64,000 nt of DNA. It comes from Rhodosporidiobolus odoratus (Eukaryota > Basidiomycota > Microbotryomycetes > Sporidiobolales > Sporidiobolaceae). Under the pieces are notes generated by a model, which saw nothing but the letters and a program-made list of their open reading frames with translations, was not told the origin of the DNA and did not search any database. Location: NCBI GenBank assembly GCA_034387635.1, contig JAOANU010000008.1, positions 967,140 through 1,031,139 on the forward strand. The letters are read 5' to 3'. Shown piece after piece: positions 32,159 to 44,470 of this stretch. Each line of letters opens with the position of its first letter. Position 1 is the stretch's first letter. The position numbers and the translations under genes were made by a program.

Positions 32159-34809
32159 TTTTTCTCGCGGCCCGCAGGTGTTCCTCTTCCTCGCAGCTCG
32201 GTCAGGATTTGCAGTCACAAGAACGACGACAGGAATGGTAGGCGCCTGCGCAACTGTTTTAACGGCACCAGGGGTGAGCATCGCGCAAGTAGCTGGGCGC
32301 ATTCAATGGTCACTCAAGGGATTGCTAGCAAGAGGAGACAAAACACATGTCTGCAGGCAGGCACAAAGAAGATATCTGGCTCCTTGTCACTCTGGCTTGC
32401 TCCCTGACGTCAAGCTCAATCAGCACCCAGCTTGCTGGTTCAAAGCAACCCCTGCGGCAAGCCCCTGATACCACATCTTTGCAGCTCTCTTGCTAGGCTG
32501 TTGTTGCTCTGACAGGCAACAGGAAGGAGTTGTTCAACTGCGTGTGACACCTTTTCTGGTGCAGCAGGCAGACAATCTGCTGAGCTGTCTCATTGCAAAC
32601 TTCCAAGAAGCCTTGCTCTGATTGTGCCAGTGGTCTCCCAAGCCTCGGGTTCTTCTCAAGTACAGGAACAGGCACCGCTTTCTTCGCTTGCAAGTATGCG
32701 GGGTAGGCTCAGTTGTCAGCTCACACAATCTTACCAATTCCACATTGATTCTCCTCTTGCTTGCTGCCACTTTGTTCCCGTCATACAGATACTGAAGCAG
32801 GCAAGACCATTGACTTGCCTTAGCAGCCTTATCCGTCCTCCGCGCTGCAGCCAGAGCTCGCCCTGCCTCACCAGCTCCAGGGACACCACAGTATGCAGGG
32901 CCAATCTTCTCAACTGGCCTGTTCAGCTGCAGCAATGTACTCCTGTCCATCACTATTGACTATTTCAGTTGTGTTCTTTGCACCTGTAAGCTTGTGCCTA
33001 CTTTGCCTGGACTCATTTACCGGTTTGTCTCTTCTGGCACTGCACTATGCCAGTAGGGTCCAGCATGTCAAGGCAACTGCAACTCAAACAGCCTCATACC
33101 AGCTGCTTGAGGCAAGAGCCGCTGGCTTCACCACTCTGATGTGTGATTGACCTGGTGTGATTGACCTGAGGTAGACGTCTGGGGTAAGTGGAAAGAAGAG
33201 TGTAGCGATATGAAGCCTCACTAGAGGCGAGAGAGAACAAAGTGTGAACGGTGAATGGTATAGCAGTCAACTAAGAAAGAACTACTTGCCTAGAGGCGAG
33301 AGAGAACAAAGTGTGAACGGTGAAGAAGAGAAAGGAAAGAAAAGAAGACGAGGTTATATAGGGAAGTGTATGTAGCACGACAGATTGTCTCACAAGTCTC
33401 CCAGGCACGATGGTGATGGTGACACCGACGAGGAGGAAAGGGAACAACTTGGGAAAGGTAAAGACTAAATAAAGGAGTGAAGGAGAACAAGAACCGAAGT
33501 GAAGCGAAGCAGGAAAGAAGGAAGAAAGAATTATCCCTCCGACTTGACCTTCCCAAACCAAACATCAACTCCTCCTCAAGTCTTCCGCCTACCCTGAACT
33601 ACTCTCGCAACCAACAAAGAGCCTTGTTTGCACAATTATAGCTAATTCTGCCTGATGCTTTGTGAGGCATAGTATGTCTATACCTGCTTTGACCGATTAT
33701 GTTGACAGCAACTATAGCCGTATATAGTTGCATGATATCTCATCTGGCCTGAGAAGGATGAGCCTGCCTCCTATTTCTATCAATGGCAGAGCTTCAATAA
33801 CAATTGCCTGTCAACTGACCTACAAAGTGTAGCCGGCCCTGATATGACTCCAGATACCCTTCAGAGGGAACAGGGATCCTGACAACAGGCAGAGAGGGAG
33901 TCGCAGAGCTTTTCCTGTCTCCTGTGACCACCCAGTATGTGGAGTGCCTTTGAAACACCCCTCAGCTCAAGAGCCTCTGGACTACAGAGTCAGGCTCAAT
34001 AGTCAACCGTCCCTTTTTGGCACTCCTCAAGCCATGCACCCATTCCAAAAAATCTATGAAGCTGTGTCTTGACACCTCCGGCACTTCATTGCTGGGACCA
34101 CCTGCGTTCTTTCTTCTGGTGTTCCTGACTTTGTACTACTTTCCCCCACCAGCACCTCCTGGTTCATGCCTAACAAGAGACTTGAAGTAAGCGGTAGACC
34201 ATTCCCTCAAGCTATTTGTGAACTTTAGGGGATTCGCCTTTGCCATGACAATGGTCTCCTGAGCCTGCGCCTTCCAAGTCCGCAGGTACAGGAACGCCAT
34301 TACCTCCACCTTTGCTGCCATTCTCCTTTGCAATCTGGCACTTAGGACCCTCATGTCCTTGCTCTCGAAATGATGGGTGCACGACACTGTGTAGCAACAG
34401 CATTAGAAGTTTGAGAGCCCCACAGGTGGAAACAGATATAGATTTGGAGCTGTGGCACAGGTGCCGCACAGGCCGCTTTTTGACCCCTTCTTCCAAGCGA
34501 AACCTTCTGGAGTAGCTCCAATGCAGCAGAGTGGAAGGCGATCCTTCAGTACACTGGCCCCCACTCTGCCTGAGCAGGCGAAGTAGTATAGCAGCCCAGA
34601 AAAGTGGGAAAGCCTCTGGCTTTGCTCCTGCGCTGCCACCGACAGGAGAGGGGGGCTGAGCAGCGACCACTCAAGACTACCATACGGTTCACCACATGGC
34701 AAGCCCATGCCATCAATGGGACAATAAAGAGATGTCGTGTGCACTGTGGGAGTTCAGGATGCAAGGAACCCCTTGTGCCAGAGAGGATGTGAGGCAGACA
34801 GTAAGGAGT
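32159..34809. other. Decayed repeat DNA left of the inverted repeat
   Basis: The stretch is poor in CpG and rich in TG/CA, with no open frame of coding character. Apart from the LTR-like block at 33190-33560 I can name nothing in it. Confidence 0.5.
33190..33560 (-). repeat. Possible LTR-like remnant with a 35-bp direct repeat
   Basis: A 35-bp sequence beginning CTAGAGGCGAGAGAGAAC occurs at 33221-33255 and again at 33290-33324. On the minus strand the block has a TATATAACC promoter-like element near 33355 followed by a pyrimidine-rich stretch. It keeps more CpG than its surroundings, suggesting a younger insert. LTR ends (TG...CA) and a target-site duplication could not be established. Confidence 0.3.
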
Positions 34810-36914
34810 CAAAGAGGACATCAAAGATGAAGGTGCTGCCCAGACTCATGCTCCCTGTCCTGTCTTGTCACATTTGACAATCTCACTATCAATTACACTG
34901 CTACAGAAGGGTTCCCTGCTGTGTTATTTGTCGAATAAACCCCACAGCATCCTTCAAAGCTGTGGTATGTATCAGAATTTCGGCAAGGTTGCTACCCCAC
35001 ACTGGGTTGAGCATCCTTCACAGCTGTGCTATGTATATCAACAACTTTGACGAGGTTGCTGATCCAGCATGCATGTCAAGGAATGACTTATAATTGGCAG
35101 ACTTCAGTCTACGGGGTCACCCCCTGGTTCTTGTTACATTGACACAGCAATGTGTGTGCTTTTGAGGCAAGGAGACAGCAGTGTCTAGCAGCCTGACTCC
35201 CATGCAGCCGTTTCCACAGGTCACGAATGCCTGTGGACTTTTGGACTTGTTCAGTACCCCAGGATGGTGTAGAATTACCACGCTGATTGAGTCACAACTG
35301 GCTTGAGAAGCGATACTACCCTCTGGAGACCAAGAACTGTTATCAGCCCTCCTGGCAACCTGTTGGCCAGCTGCTGAAGGACTCAGGGAGGCAGTAGTAC
35401 TGTACTTCACCACAGCAGCCACAAATCAGGGAACAAGCCCGGCTTTGGCAAGGAAGTACAGGCAAGATGCAGAAGAGCAACCAAGCTGAAGTGAGTGGAC
35501 TGTGCCAGAAGAGTTTGGCAATCAGGCCCCATACAGCCAGTTGTGGGGTACTCCTGCCCTGCAAGAGTACATTGGATCGCATGTCCCTGGTCTAGCACCC
35601 AACTCCAGGCTGCAGGAGCCCCTGGCAGCTGTAGCCAGCTGGCAAGACACACCCTTCAGTGCGGTCCGGGACAGACTGAAAGCCTGAGATTCTGGCACAA
35701 TTATGGACGCAGCAAGGGTTCAAGGTAGTTTGCCCAGGGTTGTGCGCGAATTGGGTGTGGGCTGAAGCAGAGCTTCACGGAACGGACAAAAAATAAAGTC
35801 CCGAGAGCGGATTGAACGCCCGACCTGACGATGATCCTGCCATAAGCAGACTGGAGTCGCCCGCTCTGCCACTGAGCTATCAAGACTTTGTAAGTGTTAA
35901 ACCAAAGTGTAATACATATAAAGTATAAAACTTTCAATCGCATAGCGCGGCTCACAAGGCCTTGTCTTTGACATGCTCAACCGCTGCATGCCTAAGAACT
36001 CCATCAGGCTTACATCAATGCAGTGCACATAGGTCATAGGGCACTTCTCTTTGTAGACACTACAGGACAATGCCCTGCATGCAGGAAAAGTCGGCCTTCC
36101 ATTTCTACCTCGAGGGACAGGTACCTTGACAGGAAACCCCCTCTACTATGAGAGGGGGGGGTGGGGGGGAAGGACAGTCGCGTTGCCAACTTCCAAAGCT
36201 TGGGCAGGATCATTCTATCTTCACTCGTGTCAAGTACCCAAGTGCACTGCCATGCAGGCTGGCACAAGTGTCATTCAGTGAGCTATTGATACAAGCCCGA
36301 TCCTCAAGTGCCTTACAGATTTGCTACACAGCGCAGATCAACCAGGATGAAAGTCACTGTGCACATTATTGCATAAAAAGAGGGAAAGCCCAGTCTTTGG
36401 CTGGGCCTTCAAGATAGGTCTACATATCTGTCAAATGGTTGGACCGCAGGATGGCAAGCCTGTGGAGCCTGCCATCCTCGCTCGCTCGCTATCCCGCCCT
36501 GCACCAACGACCCAAGCAGCCCTTCACGACAGATGAACCAACTGGTGGACTACTGACACCATAGTTGGCACTGCGCTACCCGCTGTTGAACCCCCCCATC
36601 CACCCGACCAAGCCTTTGCCCGTGCCTTCCGCTGCCTCCCGCCACACCACAGTGTCCTCCTCTCTTGCCTTCATCTCGACGCCGACAATCTCAGCGCCAC
36701 GACACGCTTCCTCACTGCCAGTGACCCGGAACGGTTCTGAAAACACTGCGGCACACTGTATGTCAATGAGGGGCACCTTTTGTTGGATTGCCAAGCATAT
36801 GAGAGGGAGTTAGGAGATTTTAAGAAGGAGGTGAAGGTGCAGCAAATTCCAGGGCTGGCATTCCTTTTCTGCCCCTCCCCCATCGTCCCCCTTATTTGTT
36901 TCATTCATTCCTTC
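34810..36914. repeat. Long inverted repeat, left arm
   Basis: Position x in this arm corresponds to 85610 minus x in the right arm (48696-50800), reverse-complemented. There is no indel over about 2.1 kb and almost no mismatch. One visible difference is TG at 34929 against CG in the partner. The arm contains tRNA-Trp (35797-35886, minus), a G-rich run at 36154-36169 (8 G and 7 G tracts) and a LINE C-terminal remnant at its inner end. Similarity fades beyond about 34810 and 36914. Confidence 0.95.
35797..35886 (-). tRNA. tRNA-Trp (CCA) with 18-nt intron, copy 2 in the left arm
   Basis: The mature sequence is the same as copy 1. The 5' end is at 35886 and the acceptor 3' end near 35798. The downstream T-rich stretch on the minus strand can serve as terminator. 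It is embedded in CpG-poor repeat DNA yet keeps every pairing of the cloverleaf. Confidence 0.85.
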
Positions 36915-37062
36915 AATCATTTCCCTTTGCTTTTCTCTTGCGTCCGAGACACCCCCTCTACCGTTGAAAACCTCTCTCAAGGCGATCAGTCCACATATGT
37001 TTGCAGCCTGAAGTGACTTTTTTGAGCAAAAAATCAATCAATTCACTCAATCAGCAAGGCAA
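36540..37062 (+). mobile_element. LINE 3' remnant (family A) at the inner end of the left arm
   Basis: It encodes the C-terminal region of a non-LTR retrotransposon ORF2: a decayed zinc knuckle (KHCGTLY then GHLLLDCQAYE, first Cys changed to a stop), then KEVKVQQIPGLAFL. It ends with a degraded CAAT-type tail near 37038-37060. Stops and frame breaks make it non-functional. Confidence 0.75.
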
Positions 37063-37464
37063 GCCTGCAATTAAGCCATGGACCCAAGACCTCTCTCTGA
37101 CCCGCGAGACTTCCCCTCTGCTTTCTCTGCCCCTTTCATCCCTTCTCCACACGCCTTACTGAGGTTCTCAGTACCCCCTCTACCCCGGAAACCTTCCGCA
37201 GAGGGCTCACCCAGGGCTATGTGAGCCTGACCTTGATATGCTGTTCAAGCTTAGGACAATCTATGCATGTCATACTGTATGCCCCGCTATCTGTTGATTC
37301 TGGCTGCAGCTACAGAGATCCTGCCCCAATGACTCATCTCCGCTCGTCAAACAAAAAGCTAGCCTGCGCAGCCTTGGGTCATTCAGTGGCAAAGGGAGCA
37401 AGTATGTCGAGACTGAGACAATTGGCGCTTGTCTCACCTGCAGGACCTTCTCTCATTCAACAAT

Positions 37465-37945
37465 AATGTGGGTTTTCTCCTCGCTTAAAGAGGGAGTAGT
37501 TGGGGCAGGCGCGCTGGTGGTGGTCAGAAGCCAAGAAGCAGAGGGAGAAGTAGAGAAGAGTGAGGCAATGGGACGAGGGAGAACGGTGTATGAGGGCAAG
37601 CTATAAGGAGCAAAACTGGGCCTCCTCTCCCTGCTACCGATCCTCTCCAACACCCCACATCCCTCTCTTCCATTGTCATCCTAGTCAACAATCAATCTGC
37701 CCTGACCAACTTCTTTGACACCTCGCCTGCTCCCGGGCAACAGTTCCGACTACGCCTTCGTTCCCTACTCCTCGGAATCAACCGGAACCACCCTAACACC
37801 CAGTTTCTGCTGCAGTGGTGCCCAGGACACGAAGGTATCGAGGGAAATGAGAGGGCGGATGAGCTGGCAAATAAAGGGGTTGATGACGAGCTCGAGAGGG
37901 AGGGAAGGAAGGGGGAAAGAGAGGCAAGGAGCAAACAGAGGTCTG
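37465..37945 (+). mobile_element. LINE RNase H domain remnant
   Basis: Two open pieces on the plus strand resemble the RNase H domain of LINE ORF2: SLKEGVVGAGALVVV with MGRGRTVYEGKL, then NNQSALTNFF and WCPGHEGIEGNERADELANK. They are separated by a stop, and the first catalytic Asp (DGS) is lost. Confidence 0.75.
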
Positions 37946-38976
37946 ATTGATTGATTGATTCCAAGCTTAAACAAGTCGGTGTCAGGCCTACAAAAGTCCT
38001 ATGTCGACTGAGCGCCTCCGAGAGGTCTTCACCGGGTAGAAGGGGTATTGGTCACACGAGAGAAGAGAGAGGGGAAACAATGTGTAGAATGAATAAAACG
38101 AAGAAGGGGAAAAGTGTGGGAGGGGGAGAAAAGAAAAGCCAATCCGGGAATCTGCTGCACCTTCAACTCTCTCATCAGCTCCTTCTTCTCCTCCTCATAC
38201 TGCTCGCATTCCAGAAGGTAGTGCTCGCGGGTCTCCAGCGTGCCGCAATGCTTGCACAGTCACTCTGGGTCGTCCGTGGCGAGAAAACGTTTGGTTGCGC
38301 CTAGATCGTTGAAGACAAGGCAAAGTCGCGACAGCAGGGTGGCGTGTCAGTGGGGAAGGCGGTGGAAAGGGCGGGAGAAGGCCTTGCCGGGGGGACGAGG
38401 GTCAACGGAGCGAAGGCCGTTCCCAGTGGTAGTGGAGGTGGTCCAGCGTGTCGTCCACATGGACTGAAGGGCGAGTCCGTGTTGTTGGCGGCGGGAGGAG
38501 AGGGAGGGAGGGAGAGACGTGGGCGGAGGTGATGACGAGGGCGGTGTGGAAGAGGTGTTCCGCCTCGCAAGCTGCGTCGACGTCTCCTTTGCTCCGTCCC
38601 ATTCATCACTGTCACCCTCGCTGCTTTCTTCGTCCTCCATCCCCTTCCTGTATATCCTAACCGTCCTTCCTTCTTTACCCCGCCTTCGTCCCCCTCCCAC
38701 CCACTCCATCTCCCTGCACGCCTCGCTCAAGCTGCACCCGCTCCCAAACACCCATCCCCCCTCCACTTCGCATTCCAATCCCCCCTGCTTCCCAAGAACA
38801 CCGTCTTGGAGACAATCCGTGCCGAACCCATCGCGCCCTGGGAGGCAGCGCCGTGCGTGAGTATCATGGTGCAGGAGTTGAGGGAGAGAGCGAAGGAGGT
38901 GCATGACGAGGTGCTGCGGAAAGTGAGAGAGCAGGACATGGTGGTATATACGGACGGGAGTTTGATGGAGCAGCAT
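37946..38976 (-). mobile_element. LINE family A, 3'-end copy with (CAAT)n tail
   Basis: On the minus strand it reads DPRPPGKAFSRPFHRL, then an intact knuckle CKHCGTLETREHYLLEC (C-x2-C-x7-H-x4-C) and ELKVQQIPGLAF. The 3' end near 37946-37965 is a run of CAAT repeats. An in-frame stop lies just before the knuckle. It is 5'-truncated. Confidence 0.8.
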
Positions 38977-39845
38977 AGCGGGGCAGGCGTTGTTTTGAGG
39001 GTTGAGCGAGATGGCGAGTTACTTTGGGCGACTCAAAGTCGGGCTCTCGGTCTCTTCCAGGGTGTCTACCAGGCTGCTACGGCCGCTCACTACCGGCGAG
39101 CCAGACGAAGAGGGACGGATCTCGGGTGGCAACAGCATGCCCAAGAGCGCTGCATCGGTGCTTCAGGCGGCGAAAGCTGCCTTGAAGCTTCAGTGGGAGA
39201 GCGAGTGGTCTACAGCTCCAGTTGGGGTAGCTCTCCGCGACGTCGATTCCGCCCCACCGTCCTCCTCCTTCCGCCGTCGCCTACGGTCTCTCCCTCGACC
39301 GCAAGCCACCCTCCTCTCCCGCCTCCGAACCGACTTCTCCAGCCTCGCCCACCCTCTTCACCGTGCCACTCTCCACCCCTCCGGCCTCTGTGAATGTGGC
39401 GAACCCGAGACTCGTGAACACTTCTTCCTCTCTTGCCCTATCTACTCTACGCAGCGCTCCGCCCTCCTCTCCTCCCTCCCCACCCGACACCTCCCTCCCC
39501 TCAGCTCCCTCCTCTCTACAGAAGCTTTCCTCCCAGCAGTCCTCACATACATCAACGCTACGGATCGCTTCCCGCGGCTCTATGCCACAGTGACGGAGAA
39601 CGGCGGCGGTGCAGTGAAGCGGTGAATGGTGGAGGAGAACGGCGGGGGTGCAGCGAAGCGGTGAGTTAGTGATGGATTTGGTTCTTCCTCCTTCTTTCTT
39701 CCTCTCGCTTCTTTGTCCTCCACTCTCGTTCGGTGTTGTCCTCTCTGCCTTGTTTTCGCTTCCCCCATCTCTTGTAGTCTACATGGGCCACTGGCCCGAC
39801 ACAGACTTTAAACTTGGAACAAAACAAACAAACAAACAAACAAAC
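38770..39845 (+). mobile_element. LINE family B copy: RNase H plus C-terminal knuckle, (CAAA)n tail
   Basis: The RNase H start is recognisable as VVYTDGSLMEQHSGAGVVL near 38940. After a frame change the C-terminal part reads WESEWSTAPVGVALRDVDS and a knuckle CECGEPETREHFFLSC (C-x-C-x7-H-x4-C). The element ends in (CAAA)n at about 39822-39845, directly abutting a minus-strand LINE piece. That order suggests it inserted into the latter. Confidence 0.8.
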
Positions 39846-39869
39846 GTCCCTTCTGCCCCCGTTTTTCCT

Positions 39870-40240
39870 TTGCCTTCTCCCGCGCCAGCTCCGCATCCAC
39901 CGCCACATTTGCCAGTTCGTCCGCCCGTTCATTCCCGGCAATGCCTTCATGGCTTGGGCACCATTGGAGATGGATCTGTAGATTGGGTAACGTCCGGTTG
40001 ATTCCAAGGAGGAGACGTCAAGGAGGCAGTCGGATTTGCTGTCCAGGCGTTGGGGAGGGGTCGGCTAGATTCTGGAGAGCTGACTGATTGTTGGCAAGGA
40101 TGTAGATGCTGATGATCGTGGTAGTGGATGAGGTGAGCAGAGGGGAGAGGGCGAGGAGACCCGCATTTGCTCCCTGAAGCTCTCCCTCGTAGACGGTCTG
40201 CCCTCGTCCCATGGCTTCGCTCTTCTCGGAAAGCGGGAGG
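39870..40240 (-). mobile_element. LINE RNase H remnant interrupted by the family B copy
   Basis: On the minus strand it shows ANNQSALQNLADPSPTPGQQ and, in another frame, a degraded CPSHEGIAGNERADELAN. The fragment stops where the (CAAA)n tail of the neighbouring plus-strand LINE begins. Confidence 0.7.
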
Positions 40241-40339
40241 GACGGTTGGTCAAGGTATTCAGGATGGGGAGGGAGGATGAAGAGCGAGTAGTGAGGAGGA
40301 GGGAGACGAGTGGACGACAGGAAAGGAATCTTCGGTACA

Positions 40340-40985
40340 GTTGGCAAGGTGGGATCACTACCTGCCCCTGGTCCCCCCGCCCACCTCCGACCTCCCCCAC
40401 CGCCTCCCCTTATCGGTATCAGCCCTCCGTCAACTCCACAACGCCACCATACAAGCTGAATGGACGATGCAGTGGACAACCAAAACCGATGTCGGAGCTG
40501 GCCTTTGCCTCATCGACCCCCGCCCCCCAGGCAAGGCATTTACCCGTCCCCTCCACCATCCTTCCCGTCGACATGCCACCCTTCTTTCCCGTCTGCGCCT
40601 TGACTTTAACAACTTGGGTGCGACAACGCGCTTCTTGGCGGACAACAATCCGGACAGGCTGTGTACGTACTGCGGAAAGCTAGAAACAAGGGAGCACTTT
40701 CTATTGGAGTGTAAAGGGTATGAGGAAGAGAGACAAGAGTTGAGGAAGGAGTTGAGGGTGAAGGTGCTGCTGGGCCTTGCGTTTCTGTTTCTTCCACACC
40801 ATACTTTCCCCCTCCTTCGTTTCGTTCACTCCTCCAGTCGATTCCCCTCCCTTTTCTCTCGTGTAGTTGAACCCCCCAAGCCCGTGAAGACCCGTTAGTG
40901 GGCGCCCAGTCAACATAGGACTTTGTAGGCCTGATACCGACTAGTTTAAACTTGGAATCGATCAATCAATCAATCAATCAATCTG
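40340..40985 (+). mobile_element. LINE family A, 3'-end copy with (CAAT)n tail
   Basis: It has the longest unbroken C-terminal frame of family A in the window (185 codons). It includes WTMQWTTKTDVGAGLCLIDP, PRPPGKAFTRPLHH, knuckle CTYCGKLETREHFLLEC and RKELRVKVLLGLAFLF. The 3' UTR contains GGCCTGATACCGACTAG and ends in CAAT repeats at about 40961-40981. It seems the youngest copy here. Confidence 0.82.
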
Positions 40986-41439
40986 CAGGCAACAAACAGC
41001 AAGCAGCAGCTATCAGGCAAGGGGCAGATGCTGAAGAGCGTGACATCTGTTTACTGGGGTCAAGGTGAAGCGAAGCCAAGCAGCAGCACTGGGACAGAGA
41101 ATGGGCAGCATTCAACATGGGGACACTGTACACACAGTCCACGCCTCCCCTCCTTTCTCCTATACTGCCATATACACTCTCATTTTTGCCCACATGTCAC
41201 TCTACTCACTTGCGTCGCCACAGACTTTTCTCAGGTCTGAACTTCACCCCACCTGCCTCTGTCAATGTACCTCAGGGCTCACCGCTATACCCAATCATCC
41301 CCTCCTGTGTAACTCTCAGCTCCTCAGGGACGCCAAAATCACCTTCTCATATTGGAGACTTACCTTCAACCTGGAGGAATGGTTTGGATCTCACAGCAAT
41401 GATGCAGCTGGAATAGGGAGCAGCGCTTGGGTGTAAGCC

Positions 41440-42060
41440 CAGGACCAGAGTCAGTAAGGTTATGGAGAATGTGTAAAGGACGACGGCCAGGCTACTTTGC
41501 TGTGGATATCGCACACTTTAACTCCAAGTCCTTGCGATCGAATCAAACCCTCTTTCACTTGACCTCCGCTTTGGCCGTGTGCTTGTCCGCTTCGCACTTT
41601 GAGATCACTAGTTGACTGCACCAAACCTGGCTCAAGAAACACTCCTTCCTGCCCGCCAACGTGTATAGTTGTCCCCTTCCTGACTCCCAGTCAACCAATA
41701 CGCACTCGTCTTCACGCCCCTCTGCAGTAAGCCTCGAATCCAACAACCTTGGCGGCTCTGAACATTTCCTTATCACCAACGATTCTACGACATTGTGCAA
41801 GCAATTGTGGAGCATTAGAGACATGCAGATGCTGCCATCTGGAATGTATGCAGTATGAGGAAGAGTCAAAGGAATGCAGGAACGAAGTGAAGGTGCAGCA
41901 GATCCCACTACTCATCTTTCGTTTCTCCTTCTCTGGTATCTTCCCCCTCCTTTGCTTCAGCAGGAAGTGTGACTCTACTAAACCTACTGCCCTCTCTACT
42001 TCACAAAGCCCTCTGCCCTTCTCTGCTCACTCCCTACTTGTCACCTCTCCCCCCACAACA
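41440..42060 (+). mobile_element. Old LINE family A remnant
   Basis: The degraded knuckle NCGALETCRCCHLEC followed by MQYEEESKECRNEVKVQQIP is recognisable. Flanking frames are broken and no tail is visible. Confidence 0.55.
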
Positions 42061-42089
42061 CCCTTCTTGCCTCTGTGACCTTTCCTCAA

Positions 42090-42492
42090 TGACAACGACC
42101 CGTAGCGCTTATGCGAGCACTGTGGGCGCTGGAGACCCGCGAGCACTACTTGCTGGAGTGTGAAGGATATGAGGACGAGCGGAAGGAGTTGAGGAAGGAG
42201 TTGAAGGTGCAGAGGATTCTCAAATTGGCTTTTATCTTTTCCCCTTCTCACATTGTTCCCTTGCTTTGTTTCATCCACTCTTCTAACCGCTTCCCTCTCT
42301 CTGCTCTCGTGTGATCGATAACCCCTCTACCCGTTGAAGATCTTTCCGAGGCGCCCAGTTGACATAGGACTTTTGTAGACCTGATACCAACTCGTTTAAG
42401 CTTAGAAACAATCAATTAATCGAACAATCTGTGACCTTGTTTGTAGGCCTGATACCGACTAATTTTCATTCGAAAACAATCAATCAATCAAT
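42090..42492 (+). mobile_element. LINE family A tail region with a second tail behind it
   Basis: The sequence reads LETREHYLLECEGYEDERKE and ELKVQRILKLAF, with a one-base shift inside the knuckle. A CAAT-like tail ends near 42430. A second copy of the 3'-UTR motif (GGCCTGATACCGACTA) and a further CAAT tail follow at about 42445-42492. Confidence 0.7.
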
Positions 42493-42999
42493 CTGAGACC
42501 TGTCCCCATCCAAAGCCCACCTAGCTCAACAATACTCATTGCGTCCAGCAGCTTGATGCCACAGTGACAAACTCAAGTGGTGATGCAGTAAGCTGGTGAA
42601 TGGCGGAGGAAAGTGCCGTGTCATATAGTCAGTGAGTGGCGCTTCTCTCCTAAAGATTCTTCAAACATGATCCCATTGTCAGTTATCCCGCAGCGAGGTC
42701 CAAAATACAGCACACTGGCAAACCAGAACAGAGTTTGCTGCAAGCTGGTCCTCCCGTTGGGAACGGGCATCACAGGGCCCATTACATTAGGCCGGCGGTT
42801 CTAGCGGTCTCAGTCCTTCTTTGGACAAGGAACGGCAGAAATCCGGCCAAGCACAGGGACTCAAGAGCGTGACGTCCAACAGTGCCTACAGCTAGGTTAT
42901 CTTGATGTTCCTGGTTTGCACAAGGCCTTATCCGTCCTACAGATGTCTTGTGATGGTTGACTAGATTGCAGGAGCAAGCTCGCTCATTCTCACAACACC

Positions 43000-43560
43000 T
43001 GATACAGCCTCTCAAGAGCCAGTGGGAGCAGGAGTGGGCGTTGGCAGCAGTTGGCGTAGCCCTTCGCGCCATTCATACTTCCCCCCTGCTCCGTTCTTGC
43101 CAAAGCATTCGTTCTCTCTATCGACCGCAGGCCATTCTCCACTCCCGCCTACAAACCGATCACTCCGGCGTTGTATATCCTCTTCACTGTGCCACTCACC
43201 CTGCCTCCACCCTCCTCTTGTCCCTCCCCACCTGGGACCGTCCCCACCTTGTCCCTCCCAGCAGTTGTCACCTACGTCAACTCCACCAATCGCTGCCTGC
43301 GGCTCTCTGCCACAGTGACGGTGCAGTGAAGCAATGCATGGCAGAGGGGAGCGACAATGATGTACTGAAGCAATGAGTTAGTGAAAGTGACTGAGCAAGC
43401 TCTTTCTTTCTCTCTATCTTTCTTTTGCCTTTTGGTCCTCCCTCCACCTTCCTATCGACATTGTTTAAGCCGGGTTTTGGCCAGCCTCCTCTCTCTGCCA
43501 AAGTCTACATGAGCTGCCAACCGGATACAGACTCTGAACTTGGGAGAAGATAAACTACCA
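43000..43560 (+). mobile_element. LINE family B remnant
   Basis: It encodes SQWEQEWALAAVGVALRAIH and YRPQAILHSRLQTDHS, matching the segment upstream of the family B knuckle. The knuckle itself is deleted. The family B 3'-UTR motif (CTACATGAGCTGCC) lies near 43504. Confidence 0.6.
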
Positions 43561-43604
43561 ACAATACAAAACCAGCTCACCCAGAAAAGGTAGAGTGTGC
43601 ATCT

Positions 43605-44470
43605 ATACCTTTGTTTGTTTGTTTTATTCCAAGTTTAACGTCTTCATTGGGCCATTTGCTGATGTAGACTGAGAGATATGGGGGGAAGAGTAACAAGGCA
43701 CAAAGGACAAAACTGGAAGAGAATGGAGGACATGGAGAGCGAAAGGAAGAAAGGGGGAGGAAGAAGCCACTCTAACACTGCCTCCGCTTCCTTGCACCCC
43801 CAGCGTTCTCCTCCACCATTCACCGCTTCACTGCACCGCCGCCGTTCTCCGTCCCTGTGGCATAGAGCCGCGGGAAGCGATCAGTCGCGTAGATGTACGT
43901 TAGGACTGCTGAGAGGAAAGTTTCTGCGGAAAGGAGGGAGCTGAGGGGAGGGAGGTGCCGGGTAGGAAGGGAGGAAAGAAGGGCGGAGCGCTGACTAGTG
44001 TGAAGCGGGCAGTGGATGATGAAATGCTCGCGGGTCTCTTGATTGCTGCACTCGCAGAGGCCGGAGGGGTGGAGAGTGGCCCGTTGAAGAGGGTGGGCGA
44101 GGCTGGAGAAATCGGTTCTGAGGCGGGAGAGGAGGGTGGCATGCGGTCGAGAGAGAGAGCGAAGGCACCGGCGGGTTCTGTGTCCCCATTGTGCTGCCCA
44201 CTCTGTTTGTAGGCTGGCGTCGTGGAGCTGGCAGAGGGCTGATCAGATACCAAGATGGGAAGGCTGCGGGGAAGAATGGTGCTGGGTGAGAGAGTTGGGG
44301 CAGGGTGCCGCTGCCACCGCGACATCTGTACCAAGGTGTATTTTCCTCCTGTCCATTTCTCCTCCTCTTCCTCACTGCCCGTCTCGTCCTCCAAACCCGC
44401 CCTATACATTCTGGCCATCTGTCCCTGTCGCCTCCCAGGATATATCGTCTCACCCGCCTCCGACCCGACC
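43605..44470 (-). mobile_element. LINE family B, 3'-end copy with (CAAA)n tail
   Basis: Read on the minus strand, its 3' tail is (CAAA)n at about 43612-43625. The C-terminal coding part includes SADQPSASSTTPAYKQSGQH-like sequence and the knuckle segment is at 44040-44066. It shares about 197 bp with an oppositely oriented partner (see the inverted repeat at 43870-44710). Confidence 0.7.
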
